From NCBI RefSeq assembly GCF_008728515.1, contig NC_044995.1, forward strand, positions 46,765,084-46,829,083: a DNA stretch of 64,000 nt. Direction: 5' to 3'. This DNA is from Papio anubis. Lineage: Eukaryota; Chordata; Mammalia; Primates; Cercopithecidae. Shown one piece after another: positions 43,456-54,456 of this stretch. Every line of letters starts with the position of its first letter. Within the stretch, counting starts at the first letter, position 1. Position numbers and translations under genes: made by a program. The notes beneath the pieces are model-generated. The model did not search any database, was not told the origin of the DNA, and saw only the letters and a list, made by a program, of their open reading frames with translations.

Positions 43456-44976
43456 AAATATTTATTTATTTATTTTATTTTATTTTTTTGAGACGGAGTT
43501 TCGCTCTTATTGCCCAGGCTGGAGTGCAATGGTGCGATCTTGGCTCACTGCAACCTACACCTCCTGGGTTCAAGTGATTCTCCTGCCTCAGCCTCCTGAG
43601 TAGCTGGAATTACAGGCATGCGCCACCAGGCCTGGCTAATTTTGTATTTTTAGTAGAGACAGGCTTTCTCCATGTTGGTCAGGCTAGTCTCGAACTCCCA
43701 ACCTCAGGTGATCTGCCTGCCTTGGCCTTCCAAAGTGCTGGGATTACCGGTGTGAGCCACCTTGCCTGGCTAATTTAATTTAAAAGTGTTTTTTTTTTTT
43801 TCAAAGGCAAACATTCCACTCAGTTGAAATACTACTGTTGAAGGGGTCAGGGAGATGGACAAGTGAGATGATTTCTGGAATCACTCTCTTTCTATTTCTC
43901 TGTCTCCCTCTCTCCTCCCTTTCATTCTCTTTCTCTCCTTCTCTGTTTTTCTCTCTCTTTGTTTCTTTTATTTATTTATTTATTTATTTATTTATTTTTG
44001 AGACAGCGTCTCGCTCTGTTACCCAGGCTGGAGTGCAGTGGTGTGATCTTGGCTCACTGCAACCTCCGCGTCCCAGGTTCAAGCGATTCTCCTACCTCAG
44101 CCTCCTGAGTAGCTGGGACTATAGGCGTGCGCTACCACGTCCAGCTAATTTTTGTATTTAGAGATGGGGTTTCACCATGTTGACCAGGCTGGTCTTGAAC
44201 TCCTGGTCTCAGGTGATCCGCCTGCCTCAGCCTCCCAAAGTGCTGGGATTACAGGTGTGAGCCACCATGACCAGCAACCAGTCCCTCACTTTATTTTTTT
44301 GAGATAGGGTCTCACTCTGTCACCCAGGCTGGAGTGCAGTAATGTGTAATCACAGCTCACTGCAGCCTTGGCCTCCTGGACTTAAGCGGTCCTCCCACCT
44401 CAGCCTCCTGAGTAGCTGGGACTACAGGTACATACCACGATGCCCGGCTAATTTTTGTATTTTTGGTAACGACAGGGTGTTACCCTGTTGCCCAGGCTGG
44501 TCTTAAACTCCTGGCCTCAAGCGATCCTCCCTCCTCAGCCTCCCAAAGTACCAGGATTACAGGTGTGAGCCACCGTGCCCAGCCCCATGACATTTTTAAG
44601 GTCCAGGCTGATTCTTCTACTGGCTGGTTCAATTCAATGGTCTTTTATTATATCTTACTTTTTTATTTTATTTTATTTTTTGAGATGGAGTCTCACTCTG
44701 TCACCCAGGCTGGAGTGCAATGGCCGGATCTCAGCTCACTGCAAGCTCCACCTCCCGGGTTTACGCCATTCTCCTGCCTCAGCCTCCCGAGTAGCTGGGA
44801 CTATAGGCGCCCGCCACCTCACCCAGGTAGTTTTTTTTTTTTCTTTTTTTGTATTTTTAGTAGAGATGGGGTTTCACCGTGTGAGCCAGGATGGTCTCGA
44901 TCTCCTGACCTCGTGATCCGCCCGTCTTGGCCTCCGAAAGTGCTGGGATTACAGGCGTGAGCCACCGCGCCCGGCC
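43456..44976 (-). repeat. Antisense Alu series ending in an AluYR
   Basis: Alus at 43476-43771, 43966-44275 (with CT and TTTA tracts from 43886) and 44290-44584, and an AluYR at 44658-44976. ATATCTTA is repeated on both sides of the AluYR. Confidence 0.86.
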
Positions 44977-45029
44977 TATATCTTATTTTATTTTTAATTA
45001 TTTGATTACCTTGAAATTCATCTATGTTG

Positions 45030-45265
45030 AATGCAGTCTCACCTCGTACCATGGACTTTGGAGCCAGACCACCTGGCTTCGAATCCCAATTCTGCTACTG
45101 GTGATCTGGGTGACCTTGGGTGAGTTACTTAACCTCTCTGTCACTCCTTAAGCAGGTTAAATAAACCTCCCTGTCCCTCCGTCTTCTCACCCATTCAAAG
45201 GACAAGGATGATTCTGGACAGCCCCTGTATAATGGGGTTGTTGGGGGAACTAAATGAGTTTAAAG
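45030..45265 (+). repeat. Sense MIR element
   Basis: GGACTTTGGAGCCAGACCAC, then CTGGCTTCGAATCCCAATTC, GGGTGACCTTGGGTGAGTTA, CTTAACCTCTCTGTC and a final GGGGTTGTTGGGGGAACTAA follow the MIR/MIRb consensus from its tRNA-derived head to its core. This is the clearest MIR in the window. Confidence 0.9.
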
Positions 45266-45277
45266 TGTGACCATTCT

Positions 45278-46505
45278 TTCTTTCCTTCCTTCCTTCCTTC
45301 CTTCCTTCCTTCCTTCCTTCCTTCCTTCCTTCCTTTCTCTCCCTCTCTTTCCCTTTCTCTCTCTCTCTTTTTTTTTTTTTTTTTGAGACGGAGTCTCGCT
45401 CTGTTGCCCAGACTGCAGTGCAGTGGCCCGATCTTGGCTTACTGCAAGCTCCGCCTCCCGGGTTCACGCCATTCTCCTGCCTCAGCCTCCCGAGTAGCTG
45501 GGACTACAGGCGCCCGCCACCACGCTCGGCTAATTTTTTGTATTATTAGTAGAGATGGGGTTTCACCATGTTAGCCAGGATGGTCTCGATCTCCTGACCT
45601 TGTGATCCGCCCGTCTCGGCCTCCCAAAGTGCTGGGATTACAGGCGTGAGCCATTGCGCCCGGCCTTGTCTCTCCCTTTCTTTCCCTTTCTCTCTTTCTC
45701 TTTCTCTCTCTTTCTTTCTCTCTCTCTCTTTCCCTTTCTCTCCCTTTCTTTCCCTTTCTCTCTCTCTCTCTCCCTCTCTTTTTCTTTCTTTCCTTCTATA
45801 GGATCTAACTCTGTTGCCCAGGCTGGAAAGCAGTGGTACAATTATGGCTCATTTCAGCCTCAAACTCCCAGACTCAATCAATCCTCCCGCCTAAGCCTCC
45901 TGTGTAGCGGGAACTATAGACACTTACCACCACCATGTCCTGCTAAGTTTTTTTTTTTTTTTTTTTTTGCTAAGACGGGGGTCTCACTATGTTATGCAGG
46001 CTGGTCTTGAACTCCTGGGCTCAAGCGATCCTCCCTTCTCAGCTTCCCAAAGTACTGAGAATACAGGTGTAAGCTACTGTACCCAGGCAAAAAGTGACAT
46101 TTTCTTAGAACAATTTTCAACACAGATTTCCACTATTCCATGCAAAGTTATTCTTGAACATAAACATTTATATGAAATGTTTCCTGGCTGGAAACGTTGA
46201 ATCCCTACGTACTTTCCTTCTTTTTTGAGACGGAGTCTCGATCTTGTCACCCAGGCTGGAGTGCAGTAGCACAATCTTGGCTCACTGTAACTTCAGCCTC
46301 CCAGGTTCAAGTGATTCTCCTGCTTCAGCCTCCCAAGTAGCTGGGACTATAGGCGCGTGCCACCACACCCAGCTAATTTTGTAATTTAATGGAGACAGGG
46401 TTTCGCCATGTTAGCCAGGCTGGTCTCGAACTCCTGACTTCAAGCGATCCACCCGCCTCAGCCTCCCAAAGTGCTAGGATTACAGGCGTGAGCCACCGCA
46501 CCCAG
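45278..46505 (-). repeat. Antisense Alus and CCTT/CTTT microsatellites
   Basis: A CCTT tract (45278-45367), AluY (45368-45665), TTTC/CTCT tract (45666-45797), Alu (45798-46088), short unique spacer (46089-46216) and Alu (46217-46505). Confidence 0.86.
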
Positions 46506-46852
46506 GATCTAGGTACTTTACTTTTTTTTATTCCTTTTTCCTCTTCTCTGCAGCCCTTGCTGAAGTTTCCTAGTGTGGTCGGACACCAGGCAGGACAGGC
46601 CACCAACCATGCCAGCTGCGACGGCCTGCCTGGGGACAGGAATTTGTCTGCAAATACAAGGGTGTGTACTGAGCGAGGGAAGTGTCTGACTTTGAGATGC
46701 TGAGGTCTGGGGCCGGGAGTGGAGATGGAGAGGATGGGGTGGTGGGGTGGGAGTGGCTACGGGGGTAGGGGGTGGAGAGACACCGAGTGAGGCCAGCTGT
46801 GCTTCTGCTGACACCTAGTGGAAAGATGGAACTATTGCACTATTGCTCCTTT
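46506..46852. other. Unique spacer with a CTCF-like site
   Basis: The reverse of 46805-46823 reads CCACTAGGTGTCAGCAG, close to the CTCF core CCASYAGRKGGCRSY. GGGTGGGG-type purine sequence precedes it. No exon was seen. Confidence 0.4.
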
Positions 46853-47938
46853 TTTTTTTTTCTTTTTTTTTTTTTGAGACGGAGTTTCGCTCTTTTTGCC
46901 CAGGCTGGAGTGCAATGGCGCCATCTCAGCTCACCGCAACCTCCGCCTCCTGGATTCAAGCGATTCTCCTGCCTCAGCCTCCCGAGTAGCTGGGATAACA
47001 GGCATGTGCCACCACCCTGGCTAATTTTGTATTTTTAGTAGAGACGGCGTTTCTCCATGTTGGTCAGGCTGGTCTTGAACTCCCGACCTCAGGTGATCCA
47101 CCCGCCTCGGCCTCCCAAAGTGCTGGGATTACAGGCGTGAGCCACCGCGCCCGGCCTGTTGCTCCTTTTAAGCAAGCCGTCTCTGTGACGTTGTAGCCAC
47201 CCCTGTAACATCTACCTGACTTCAGGCAGGCAAATATGCACTCGGAGTGGTGCAACTTGCCAGGAGTCACATAGCATGCTGGCTGCCCTGAGAAGGCTTG
47301 AAGGACCCAAGAAACCATTTTTTTTTTTTTTTTTTTTTGAGGCAGAGTCTCGCTCTGTCGCCCAGGCTGGAGTGCAGTGGCGCGATCTCAGCTCACTGCA
47401 AGCTCCGCCTCCCGGGTTCCCGCCATTCTCCTGCCTCAGCCTCCCGAGTAGCTGGGACTACAGGCGCCCGCCACCGCGCCCGGCTAATTTTTTGTATTTT
47501 TAGTAGAGACAGGGTTTCACTGTGGTCTCGATCTCCTGACCTTGTGATCCACCCGCCTCGGCCTCCCAAAGTGCTGGGATTACAGACGTGAGCCACCGCG
47601 CCCAGCCAAGAAACCATTTTATTTGATTTATTTTATTTTGAGACAGAGTCTCACACTGTAGTCCACGCTGCAGTGTGGGCGGCGCCATCTCGGCTCACTG
47701 CAACCTCCGCCTCTCCGATTCAAGCAATTCTCCTGCCTCAGCCTCCCAAGTAGCTGGGACTACAGGCCTGCGCCACGACGCCTGACTAATTTGCATATTT
47801 TTGATAGACGGGGGGGGGGGGGGGGGGAGGGGGTTACCACGTTGGCCAGGTGGGTTTCAAATTCCTTGCCTCAAGTGATCCGCCCACCTTGGCTTCCCAA
47901 AGTGCTGGGATTATAGGCATGAGCTGCCACGGCTGGCC
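46853..47938 (-). repeat. Three antisense Alus
   Basis: Alu 46853-47156 (TTGCTCCTTTT on both sides), AluY 47322-47607 (AAGAAACCATTTT on both sides) and Alu 47622-47938. The last holds an 18-G run (47810-47827) in its linker, which is not normal for Alu. Confidence 0.87.
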
Positions 47939-50150
47939 CCAAGAGACAGTTTTAAAGGAGTGTTTGGTTTGGTTGGTTGGTTGGTTGGTTTTTGGCAGGT
48001 TAGTGAGTTCTCAGGCCTTGGTGGGGTTTCTGGGGAGGGTAACATGTTTTCCCAGGTTCGCCCCCTTCACCAGGAAGTCCACCTGTATTACTCACTACCA
48101 TCACCATCTCCAACTCCCAGGCCTTTTCTCTCCTCTGGCTGGCTGTGTATTTGTTCATAATTTCAACAAATGTTTACTGAGACTTACTGACACACTAGGA
48201 AACAAAATAGACTAAAACAAATAACAAAAAATGCTGTTAGTGAAGCTCATAGCCTGGCTAGGGAAATGGAGAAGAAATTAGCAAACAGATCTACAAATGT
48301 GATTATTTCAGAGACTAAAAAGTCATTGGAAGGACATCTTTATTTTTATTTTTTTTGAAACAGAGTCTTGCTCTGTCACCCAGGCTGGAGTGCATTGGTG
48401 TGATCTCGGCTCACTGCAACCTCCCCCTCCCAGGTTCAAGCAATTCTCTACCTCAGCCTCCCAAGAAGCTGGGATTACAGGCATGCATCACCATGCCCGG
48501 CCAATTTTTGTATATATATATATATTTTTTTTGTAGAGACAGGGTTTCAGTGTGTTGGTTAGGCTGGTCTTGAACTCCTGGCCTCAAGCTATCTGCCACC
48601 CTCAGTCTCCCAAAGTACTGGGACTGCAGATGTGAGCCACTGCACCGGCCGGGAAGGACACGTTTAAATGATAGGTAACCAAGTTTGTGGGTTCCAAGGT
48701 CAGATAGGACAGGCTACCACTTAGCCAGGCTCAGGCAGGAAGGGCCCTCTGAGGAGGTAACCTTGAAGGAAGAGATGGAGTGAGCCTTGGAAATACCTGG
48801 GTCCACCAGAGGGCATAGCCCGTGCAAAGGCCCTGTGGCAGGACTGCACCTGGTGTGTTGGAGGAACAGCGAGGAGGAGCAGAGTGAGCAAGGGGGAGAA
48901 AGGGAAGAGGAGAGGGCAGGGAGGGGATGGGGCAGGTCATGCCAGGCCTGGTGAGACATGGGGAGGACTTGGGCTCTGACCCTGAGAGAGGTGGGAGCCA
49001 TGGAGGGTTGTGGGCAGAGGAGGAATGGGATGGGACGTGACTCAGGTGCTCAAAAGCACCCTCTGGTGGCTGCTGATAGGGAGACTGTCTCTGTGGGGAG
49101 TGAGGGCAGGAACTGGGGTCCAGGTAGGGATGACTGTTGGCCCAGGTGAGCGATGCTGGAGGCTGGACCAGGGAACAGCCACTGAGTGGGAAAACAGTGA
49201 TCAGATTCTAGGTGCATTTTTGTTTTTTTGAGACGGAGTTTCACTCTTGTTGCCCAGTCTGGAGTGCGATGGTTCGATCTTGGCTCACTGCAACCTCCGC
49301 GTCCTGAGTTCAATCAGTTCTTCTGTGTCAGCCTCCCGAGTAGCTGGGATTACAGGCACGTGCCACCACGGCCAGCTATGTAGTTTTAGTAGAGATGGGG
49401 TTTCTCCATGTTGGTCAGGCTGGTCTCGAACTCCTGACCTCAGGTGATCTGCCCACCTTGGCCTCCCACAGTGCTGGGATTACAGGTGTGAGCCACCGTG
49501 CCTGGCCCATCTAGGTGCATTTTGAAAGCTGTGTTAATCAAATTTGCTCAGTGATTGGATATGGGTGGGAGAGTAGGGGCCCAGGGTGACTCCCAGGTTC
49601 TGGCTGAGTCCCTGGAAGGACAGACCTGCCCTCAGCCTAGGTGGTGGACATGGGAGGAATGGTCTGGGGTCCAGTTGGGAGCAACGTGACTGCATTAAAT
49701 GTGAGACCCCTTGAGACCCCCACGTGGAGACATCAGGGGCTGCTGAACACGGAGTCTGGACTTCAAAGGAGACTCGGGCTGGAGATGGGACTGTGGGCAA
49801 TGCTGGGTGTAGACCGGGTTTGGAGCCCACTGGGGAGGGCTGTGGGTGAAGGAGGGAGGAGGCTGGAGGACCCAGCCCTTGGCCAGCAATGGAGAGAAGG
49901 GAAGACTGAGGGATGTCCCAGACAGGTGGGAGGGAAGTTCATGGTCTGAGGACAGAGTTCCCCGGGGCAGGAGGGATCAGGCGGGTCAGATGCCATGGAG
50001 AGGACTGGGACGGAGAGACTGACCTTGGAACCGGATGCAGAAGGGTCATCAGTGAGAAGAGTTTTGGGGGAGTGGTGGACGCGGGAGTCTGACTATGTTG
50101 AAGCTCAAGACAGAGTGACCCTATAATTTATAGTCAAAATTAGGACACTT
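47939..50150. repeat. Long ancient repeat with two Alu insertions
   Basis: Positions 48150-50090 read like one old interspersed element, L2-like or related. Phrases are TTTCAACAAATGTTTACTG, GTGCAAAGGCCCTGTGGCAG and CTGGTGAGACATGGGGAGG, and GATCAGATTCTAGGTGCATT continues on both sides of an insertion. An antisense Alu at 48346-48648 is bracketed by GGAAGGACA. A second at 49217-49506 is bracketed by CTAGGTGCATTTT. A GGTT microsatellite lies at 47966-47990. No exon was seen. Confidence 0.55.
48803..49075. promoter_or_regulatory. Two CTCF-like motifs in opposite orientation
   Basis: CCACCAGAGGGCATAG lies at 48803-48818 on the plus strand. The reverse of 49056-49075 reads CAGCAGCCACCAGAGGGTGC. 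Both fit the CTCF core with at most one or two changes. Occupancy is unknown. Confidence 0.4.
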
Positions 50151-50830
50151 TTTTTTTTGAGATGGAGTCTCGCCCTGTCGCCCAGGCTAGAGTGCAATGA
50201 TGTGATCTTGGCTCACTGCAACCTCTGCCTCCCGGGTTCAAGAGATTCTCCAGCCTCAGTCTCCTAAATAGCTGCGATTATGGGCACACACCACCATGCA
50301 GGGCTAATTTTTGTAGAGATGGGGTTTCGCCATGTTGGTCAGGCAGGTCTCAAACTCCAGACCTCAGGTGATCTGCTGACCTTGGCCTCCCAAAATGTTG
50401 GGATTACAGGCGTGAGCCACCGTGCCTGGTCAATCAAGACACTTTTGAGCAAGAAAGGGGGCACTGAGGGGGTGGGGGCATACGCTGGGACCCTCCTAGC
50501 CAAAGTCAGGTGTATGGTCACCTTAGCTCAAAATACAACTGGAGGCCAGGGACAGTGGCTCACGCCTGTAATCCCAGTACTTTGGGAGGCCAGGGCAGTG
50601 GATCACCTGAGGTCATGAATTTGAGACCTGCCTTGCCAACATGGCAAAAACCCATCTCTACTAAAAACACACAAATTAGCCGGGCATGGTGGCACGCCTG
50701 GAATCCCAGCTACTCGGGAGGCTGAGGCACCAGAATTCATTGAACACAGGAGGCGGAGGTTGCAGTGAGCCAAGATCGCCCCATTGCACTCCAGCCTGGG
50801 TGACAGAGCGAGACTGTCTCAAAACAAAAC
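50151..50830. repeat. Antisense Alu and sense Alu
   Basis: Alu 50151-50429 with GACACTTTT-type flanks, and Alu 50544-50830 with AAAATACAACTGGA/AAAATAATTGGAG flanks. Confidence 0.85.
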
Positions 50831-51039
50831 AAAAAATAATTGGAGAAGAGAAAGTGAAACTGGAGAATGAGGACATCTCATTAGATTCAGTGGGTTTTGC
50901 TCTAAGGAGAAACAGACACGTAAATAGGCAACATTATGATAAATTGTAGCAACCAGGATTTCCTGGCTGCTTAGTTAAGAGGGAAGAATTGAAAGTCCCA
51001 CAATAGGGGATTGGTTAATTAGTTGCAATTCATCAAACA

Positions 51040-51222
51040 ATGGCTAATTCCTCTCTTGTGTCCCACTCCCCCAAAAGATAAGTCAGAATTCTAACCCCCC
51101 CGAACACCTAAGAACATGACCCTGTTTAGAAATAAGGTCTTTGCAAAGGCAACGAAGTTAAAATGAGATCATTAGGGTGGGCTGTAGTCTAATATCATGG
51201 ATGTCCTTACTAAAAGGGAACA
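51040..51222 (+). repeat. MaLR-type LTR fragment
   Basis: GTGTCCCACTCCCCCAAAAG, AACCCCCCCGAACACC, then AAATAAGGTCTTTGCAAAGG and ATTAGGGTGGGC...GGATGTCCTTAC follow the start of an ERVL-MaLR LTR (MST/MLT type, from recall). It is truncated by an Alu. The 200 bp before it (50836-51039) are unassigned. Confidence 0.6.
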
Positions 51223-51225
51223 TGA

Positions 51226-53020
51226 GCTCGGCGCAGTGGCTCACGCCTGTAATCCCAGCACTTTGGGAGGCCAAGGCAGGTGGATCACTTGAGCTCGGAA
51301 GTTCAAGACCAGCCTGGCCAATATGGTGGAATCCCGTCTCTACGAAAAATACAAAAATTAGCCTGGCATAGTGGCTCATGTCTGTGATCCCAGCTACTAG
51401 GGAGGCTGAGGCACGAGAATAACTTGAACCTGGGAGGTGGAGGTTGCAGTAAGTCAAGACTGTGCCACTGTACTCCAGCCTAGTTAACACAGAGAGAAAC
51501 CAAAAAAAAAAAAAAAAAAAAAAAAAAAGTATTGAAATATTATTTATCTTGATTATTGAGTTTTTTGGCACCTCCTTAATTTTTGCACCTGGTGCCAGTG
51601 CTTTACAGTGCTTTAGTCTCCTCATCCTAATCCCAGTCCCGCAGGAGTGAGGGTGTGTGGAATTTTACAGCAGTCTGATCCTAAATTCTTGCCATCATCT
51701 CCCCACCCCTTCTACTGTCTCTTTAAGAAAATAAAGAGGCCGGGAGTGGTGGCTCACACTTGTAATCCCAGCATTCTGGGAGACTGAGGCGGGCGGATCT
51801 CTTGAGGTCAGGAGTTCGAGACCAGCCTCACCAACATAGTGAAACCCCGTCTTTAGTAAAAATACAAAATTAGCTGGGCGTGGTGGCGGGTGCCTGTAAT
51901 CCCAGCTACTTGGTAGGCTGAGGCAGGAGAATCGCTTGAACCCGGGAGGCGGAAGTTGTAGTGAGCTGAGATTGCGCCTCTGCACTCCAGCCTGGGCAAC
52001 AGGAGCAAACTCCATCTCAAAAAAAAAAAAAAAAAAAAAGAAAGAAAGAAAAAAGAAAGAGAAAGAAAGAAAGAAAAGTAAAGAAAAAGAGAGAAAGAAA
52101 GAAAGAGAGAAAGGAGGCCGGGCACGGTGGCTCATGCCTGTAATCCCAGCACTTTGGGAGGCCGAGGCGGGCGGATCACGAGGTCAGGAGATCGAGACCA
52201 TCCTGGCTAACACGGTGAAACCCCGTCTCTACTAAAAATATGAAAAAAATTAGCCAGGCGAGGTGGCGGGCGCCTGTAGTCCCAGCTACTCGGGAGGCTG
52301 AGGCAGGGGAATGGCGTGAACCCGGGAGATGGAGCTTGCAGTGAGCCGAGATCGCGCCACTGCACTCCAGCCTGGGCGACAGAGCCACACTCCGTCTCAG
52401 AAAAAAAAAGAAAAAGAAAAAGAAAAAAGAGAAAGGCAAGAAAGAGAAACCAGATTGCCTTAACGTGTAACGCGCTCTGGGTGATGAGATGAAAACCCGT
52501 TTTAATTACATTTAAATGATCTTCTGTGTCTGGCTTGTTTTTTGTTTTTCCTCCTAAATTTCCTGCATTTAGCATATAAACACATATACGCACAGTTTTT
52601 CGTTTTCAGAAAGCTCTTTTACAGTGTAGCTGGGGTCGGGCGCGGTGGCTCATGCCTGTAATCCCAGCACTTTGGGAGGCTGCAGGCGGGCGAATCACGT
52701 TGAGGTCAGGAGTTGGAGACCAGCCTGGGTGGGCCACATAGTGTAGGCCCTCTAGTCTCCATTAAAAAAAATACGAAAGTTAGCTGGGCGTGATTGCACA
52801 CGCCTGTAGTCCCAGCTAGAAGGCACCGTCTCTACCAAACGCATTTAAAAAAATTTACCCAGGCGTGGTGGTCCACACCTGTGGTCCAAGGTGGTCCAAG
52901 CTACCCAGGAGGCCGAGGTGGGAGGATCGCTTGAGCCCAGGAGGTGGAGGCTGCAGGGAGGGATGATCGTACCACTGCACTCCAGTCTGGGCGACAGAAT
53001 GAGACTCTCTCTTAAAAAAC
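51226..53020 (+). repeat. Sense Alu cluster with GAAA tract
   Basis: Alu 51226-51510; a short repeat shared with 6366-6430 at 51530-51600; Alu 51739-52020; GAAA microsatellite 52021-52112; AluY 52115-52400; unique 52421-52630; and two rearranged Alu parts at 52634-52820 and 52821-53020. Confidence 0.82.
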
Positions 53021-53198
53021 AAAGCAAAACAAAAAAGTAGTTTGATCTAAAGCAAAATGGTGACTATCTGCAGAAACTAATGTGATGTCAAGTATAGATT
53101 TTAGCTATGAGATGAACCAAGAAAAGGTTCATTTGACCCCGGCTGGTTTTGTGGACTTTCACTGTTTAATGCAAGGTGGATTTATGATAAAGTAATAA

Positions 53199-53233
<35 letters not shown>

Positions 53234-53437
53234 GGAAAGGGTGTTTATTGGATTTCTTTTTGTCTTCCGTATTTTCCTTCTTTGGGTCTCTACTGTATCA
53301 AGTGGAATAACAGGTATTCAGGAAGAGCGGATATTGCCTTAGCTCACCACAGCCAGTATTTCTTTGGAGTGCTACAGTGTAACTAGCTCTGCACCATCAT
53401 CTCTATATGAGAGTTCAAAGAAGTATGACCTTTACCG
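53021..53437. other. Unique sequence upstream of tRNA-Val
   Basis: A pure GT run lies at 53201-53231. The rest shows no exon or named repeat. Confidence 0.5.
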
Positions 53438-53510
53438 GTTTCCGTAGTGTAGCGGTTATCACGTTCGCCTCACACGCGAAAGGTCCCCGGTTCGATCCCG
53501 GGCGGAAACA
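53438..53510 (+). tRNA. tRNA-Val (anticodon CAC)
   Basis: A 73-nt gene with a complete cloverleaf. The acceptor stem GTTTCCG pairs with CGGAAAC plus discriminator A. The anticodon stem TTCGC/GCGAA holds the loop CTCACAC (53469-53475), with anticodon CAC at 53471-53473. The internal promoters are intact: A box TAGTGTAGCGG and B box GGTTCGATCCC. There is no intron and no encoded CCA. A Pol III stop, TTTT, follows 9 nt after the 3' end. It reads valine GTG codons in cytosolic translation. It converges with the tRNA-Gly gene 471 bp downstream. The human DPP9 upstream region has the same Val-CAC/Gly-TCC pair (from recall). Confidence 0.98.
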
Positions 53511-53519
53511 GCTCTGCTC

Positions 53520-53523
53520 TTTT
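53520..53523 (+). terminator. Pol III terminator of tRNA-Val
   Basis: A run of four T, 9 nt after the tRNA 3' end, is the normal minimal stop signal for RNA polymerase III. Confidence 0.85.
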
Positions 53524-53651
53524 CCCTAACCGGAGAAGTAATATTATTTGCAATTCACCGAAACATAAGTTCTGGATTGTGGTCCTATTATTTGTCTTCC
53601 GACTTCCTCCTGCCTTTTAGAAAGTTTTATGGGATTTAAAAAAATTTTCCG

Positions 53652-53948
53652 TGCGCGATGGCTCACGCCTGTAATTCCAGCACTTTGAGAGGCCGAAGAG
53701 GGCGGACCACCTGAGGTCAAGAGTTCGAGACCAGCCTGGCCAAAATGGTGAACCGCCCCTCCCCCCACATCATCTCTACTAAAAATACAAAAATTAGCTG
53801 GGCGTGGTGACGCACGTTTGTAATCCCAGCTACTTGGGAGGCTGCGGAAGGAAAAATCGCTTGAACCTGGGAGGTAGAGGTTGCAGTGAGCGGAGATCGC
53901 GCCACTGCACTCCAGTCTGGGCGACAGTGCAAGACTCTGTCTCAAAAA
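53652..53948 (+). repeat. Sense Alu between the two tRNA genes
   Basis: A complete element with an insertion of CCCCTCCCCCCACATC in the left arm. Confidence 0.88.
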
Positions 53949-53967
53949 CAAGTACACTCAAAGTGGC

Positions 53968-53971
53968 AAAA
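53968..53971 (-). terminator. Pol III terminator of tRNA-Gly
   Basis: TTTT on the minus strand, 10 nt after the tRNA 3' end. Confidence 0.82.
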
Positions 53972-53981
53972 CGTCCTGTTC

Positions 53982-54053
53982 TGCGTTGGCCGGGAATCGA
54001 ACCCGGGTCAACTGCTTGGAAGGCAGCTATGCTAACCACTATACCACCAACGC
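53982..54053 (-). tRNA. tRNA-Gly (anticodon TCC)
   Basis: A 72-nt gene on the minus strand. The acceptor stem GCGTTGG pairs with CCAACGC plus discriminator A. The anticodon arm CTGC/GCAG holds the loop CTTCCAA, with anticodon TCC (reverse of 54018-54020). A box TGGTATAGTGG and B box GGTTCGATTCC are intact. It reads glycine GGA codons. Its 5' end faces the DPP9 promoter about 230 bp away, so a Pol III gene and a Pol II gene fire in opposite directions from a shared region. A decayed inverted copy lies at 55040. Confidence 0.98.
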
Positions 54054-54149
54054 CACGGTAACAAATGCCATCTCCGGATATCCTTAATAGTAGGATATCA
54101 TGGGCTTGACTGAATGATACCAAGTCACACGGGGGTGTCTCTCCTTACC

Positions 54150-54456
54150 CCACCGGAAGATGTCGTTCATGGGGCGTTCCGCACTTTAGGCCGCCGGCGC
54201 CGCGCCGCGGGGTTCCCCCCTAAGCGCCGCGGACGCCTTGGTACGTGCCTGGTGGTGTCCAATCCCAGGCCGCCGCCTGGGCCGCTCAACTTCCGGGTCA
54301 AAGGTGCCTGAGCCGGCGGGTCCCCTGTGTCCGCCGCCGCTGTCGTCCCCCGCGCCCGCCACTTCCGGGGCCGCAGTCCCGGGCATGGAGCCGCGACCGT
54401 GAGGCGCCGCTGGCCCCGGGACGACCTGCCCAGCCCGGCCGCCGCCCCACGTCCCG
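54150..54456 (+). promoter_or_regulatory. DPP9: DPP9 CpG-island promoter
   Basis: This is a very GC- and CpG-rich block. It has a CCAAT box (54259-54263), two ETS/GABP-type sites, AACTTCCGGGT (54288-54298) and CACTTCCGG (54360-54368), and no TATA box. It ends at the first splice donor, and its layout is that of a housekeeping promoter. It sits between the tRNA-Gly gene and the first DPP9 intron. Confidence 0.85.
54280..54456 (+). other. DPP9: DPP9 exon 1 (5' UTR)
   Basis: The exon end is set by the donor CCCACGTCCCG followed by GTGAGT at 54457. The start near 54280 is approximate, placed downstream of the CCAAT box. It carries no part of the protein. A five-codon upstream reading frame, ATGGAGCCGCGACCGTGA (54385-54402), could lower translation of the short isoform. 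Confidence 0.75.
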
